Part shown: positions 36,571 to 36,587 of the stretch, piece after piece
How the letters are laid out: every line of letters starts with the position of its first letter
Numbering within the stretch: the stretch's first letter is position 1
IMG/VR virus record: IMGVR_UViG_3300032322_002283
Location: 1 to 36,587 of that record
Length of the DNA: 36,587 bases
Source: a virus
Direction: 5' to 3' (one strand)
Position numbers and translations under genes: made by a program
Notes under the pieces: model-generated
What the model was told of the DNA's origin: nothing
Seen by the model: only the letters and a program-made list of their open reading frames with translations
The model's database searches: none

Positions 36571-36587
36571 GGGGGGGGGGGGGGGGG
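36571..36587. other. Terminal poly-G run, probable artefact
   Basis: The last 17 bases are all G, directly after an ordinary sequence. Such ends are typical of sequencing or assembly artefacts (dark cycles read as G). The first bases of the window do not repeat the end, so circular closure cannot be shown from the sequence. Confidence 0.7.

Overview
The window reads as an essentially complete temperate siphophage genome in lambda-like order, of high GC and packed with overlapping start/stop codons. Nearly everything is on the + strand. The order is: small regulators; a recombination and replication module (RuvC-like resolvase, ERF annealing protein, SSB-like protein, RecB/RecE-like nuclease, replication-type protein); TerS, TerL, portal, protease/scaffold and major capsid protein; two glycosyltransferases; neck and tail genes with a G/GT-type frameshifted chaperone, tape measure and fibre; a lysis cassette (holin-like, lipoprotein, M15 endolysin); a minus-strand accessory operon; attP; and a tyrosine integrase. 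The host cannot be fixed from sequence alone. Sparse Shine-Dalgarno sites and a class II tRNA-Ser 3' end at the att site show it is bacterial. A Verrucomicrobiota-type host is only an impression.

Region by region: 1-2.9 kb holds two divergent paralogous ribbon-helix-helix (RHH) regulators around a tandem decamer operator, an excisionase-like protein, small membrane and coiled-coil proteins, and a RuvC-like resolvase. 2.9-9.3 kb holds the recombination/replication genes, interrupted at 6.0-6.7 kb by a striking G-rich direct-repeat array. 9.4-17.3 kb is packaging and head, with a small lower-GC insert at 11.8-13.3 kb that ends in an antisense HNH endonuclease. 17.3-20.0 kb holds two glycosyltransferases. 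20.0-32.4 kb is neck, tail and fibre, with two more antisense HNH genes related to the first. 32.4-33.6 kb is lysis, followed by a tRNA-like hairpin assembly. 33.8-35.2 kb is a minus-strand metallophosphoesterase/HTH/GNAT operon. 35.24-35.54 kb is the attachment and regulatory region, and the integrase runs to the end, which closes in a 17-base poly-G that looks technical. The 3' part of a tRNA-Ser(CGA) gene lies internally, between late/accessory genes and int. This points to the free phage form (attP) rather than a prophage junction.

The most unusual signals are these. (1) The hexamer TTGACA occurs 13-17 nt before start codons. I found 13 exact + strand copies by eye, and 12 have an ATG/GTG at that distance; one minus-strand gene has it too, and two copies lie inside the protease gene before in-frame ATGs, predicting nested scaffold proteins. 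It does not behave like a promoter because no -10 fits. (2) The 6.1-6.6 kb array has about 11 copies of a GGCAACGCAGGCAAGG-like core at about 44-49 bp spacing, built from NNGGC pentamers. Similar GGC-based units, in the opposite orientation, form the RHH operator. (3) A clean C CCA AAA slippery site lies in the tail-chaperone gene. (4) A tRNA-like acceptor/T-arm with encoded CCA lies downstream of the endolysin.
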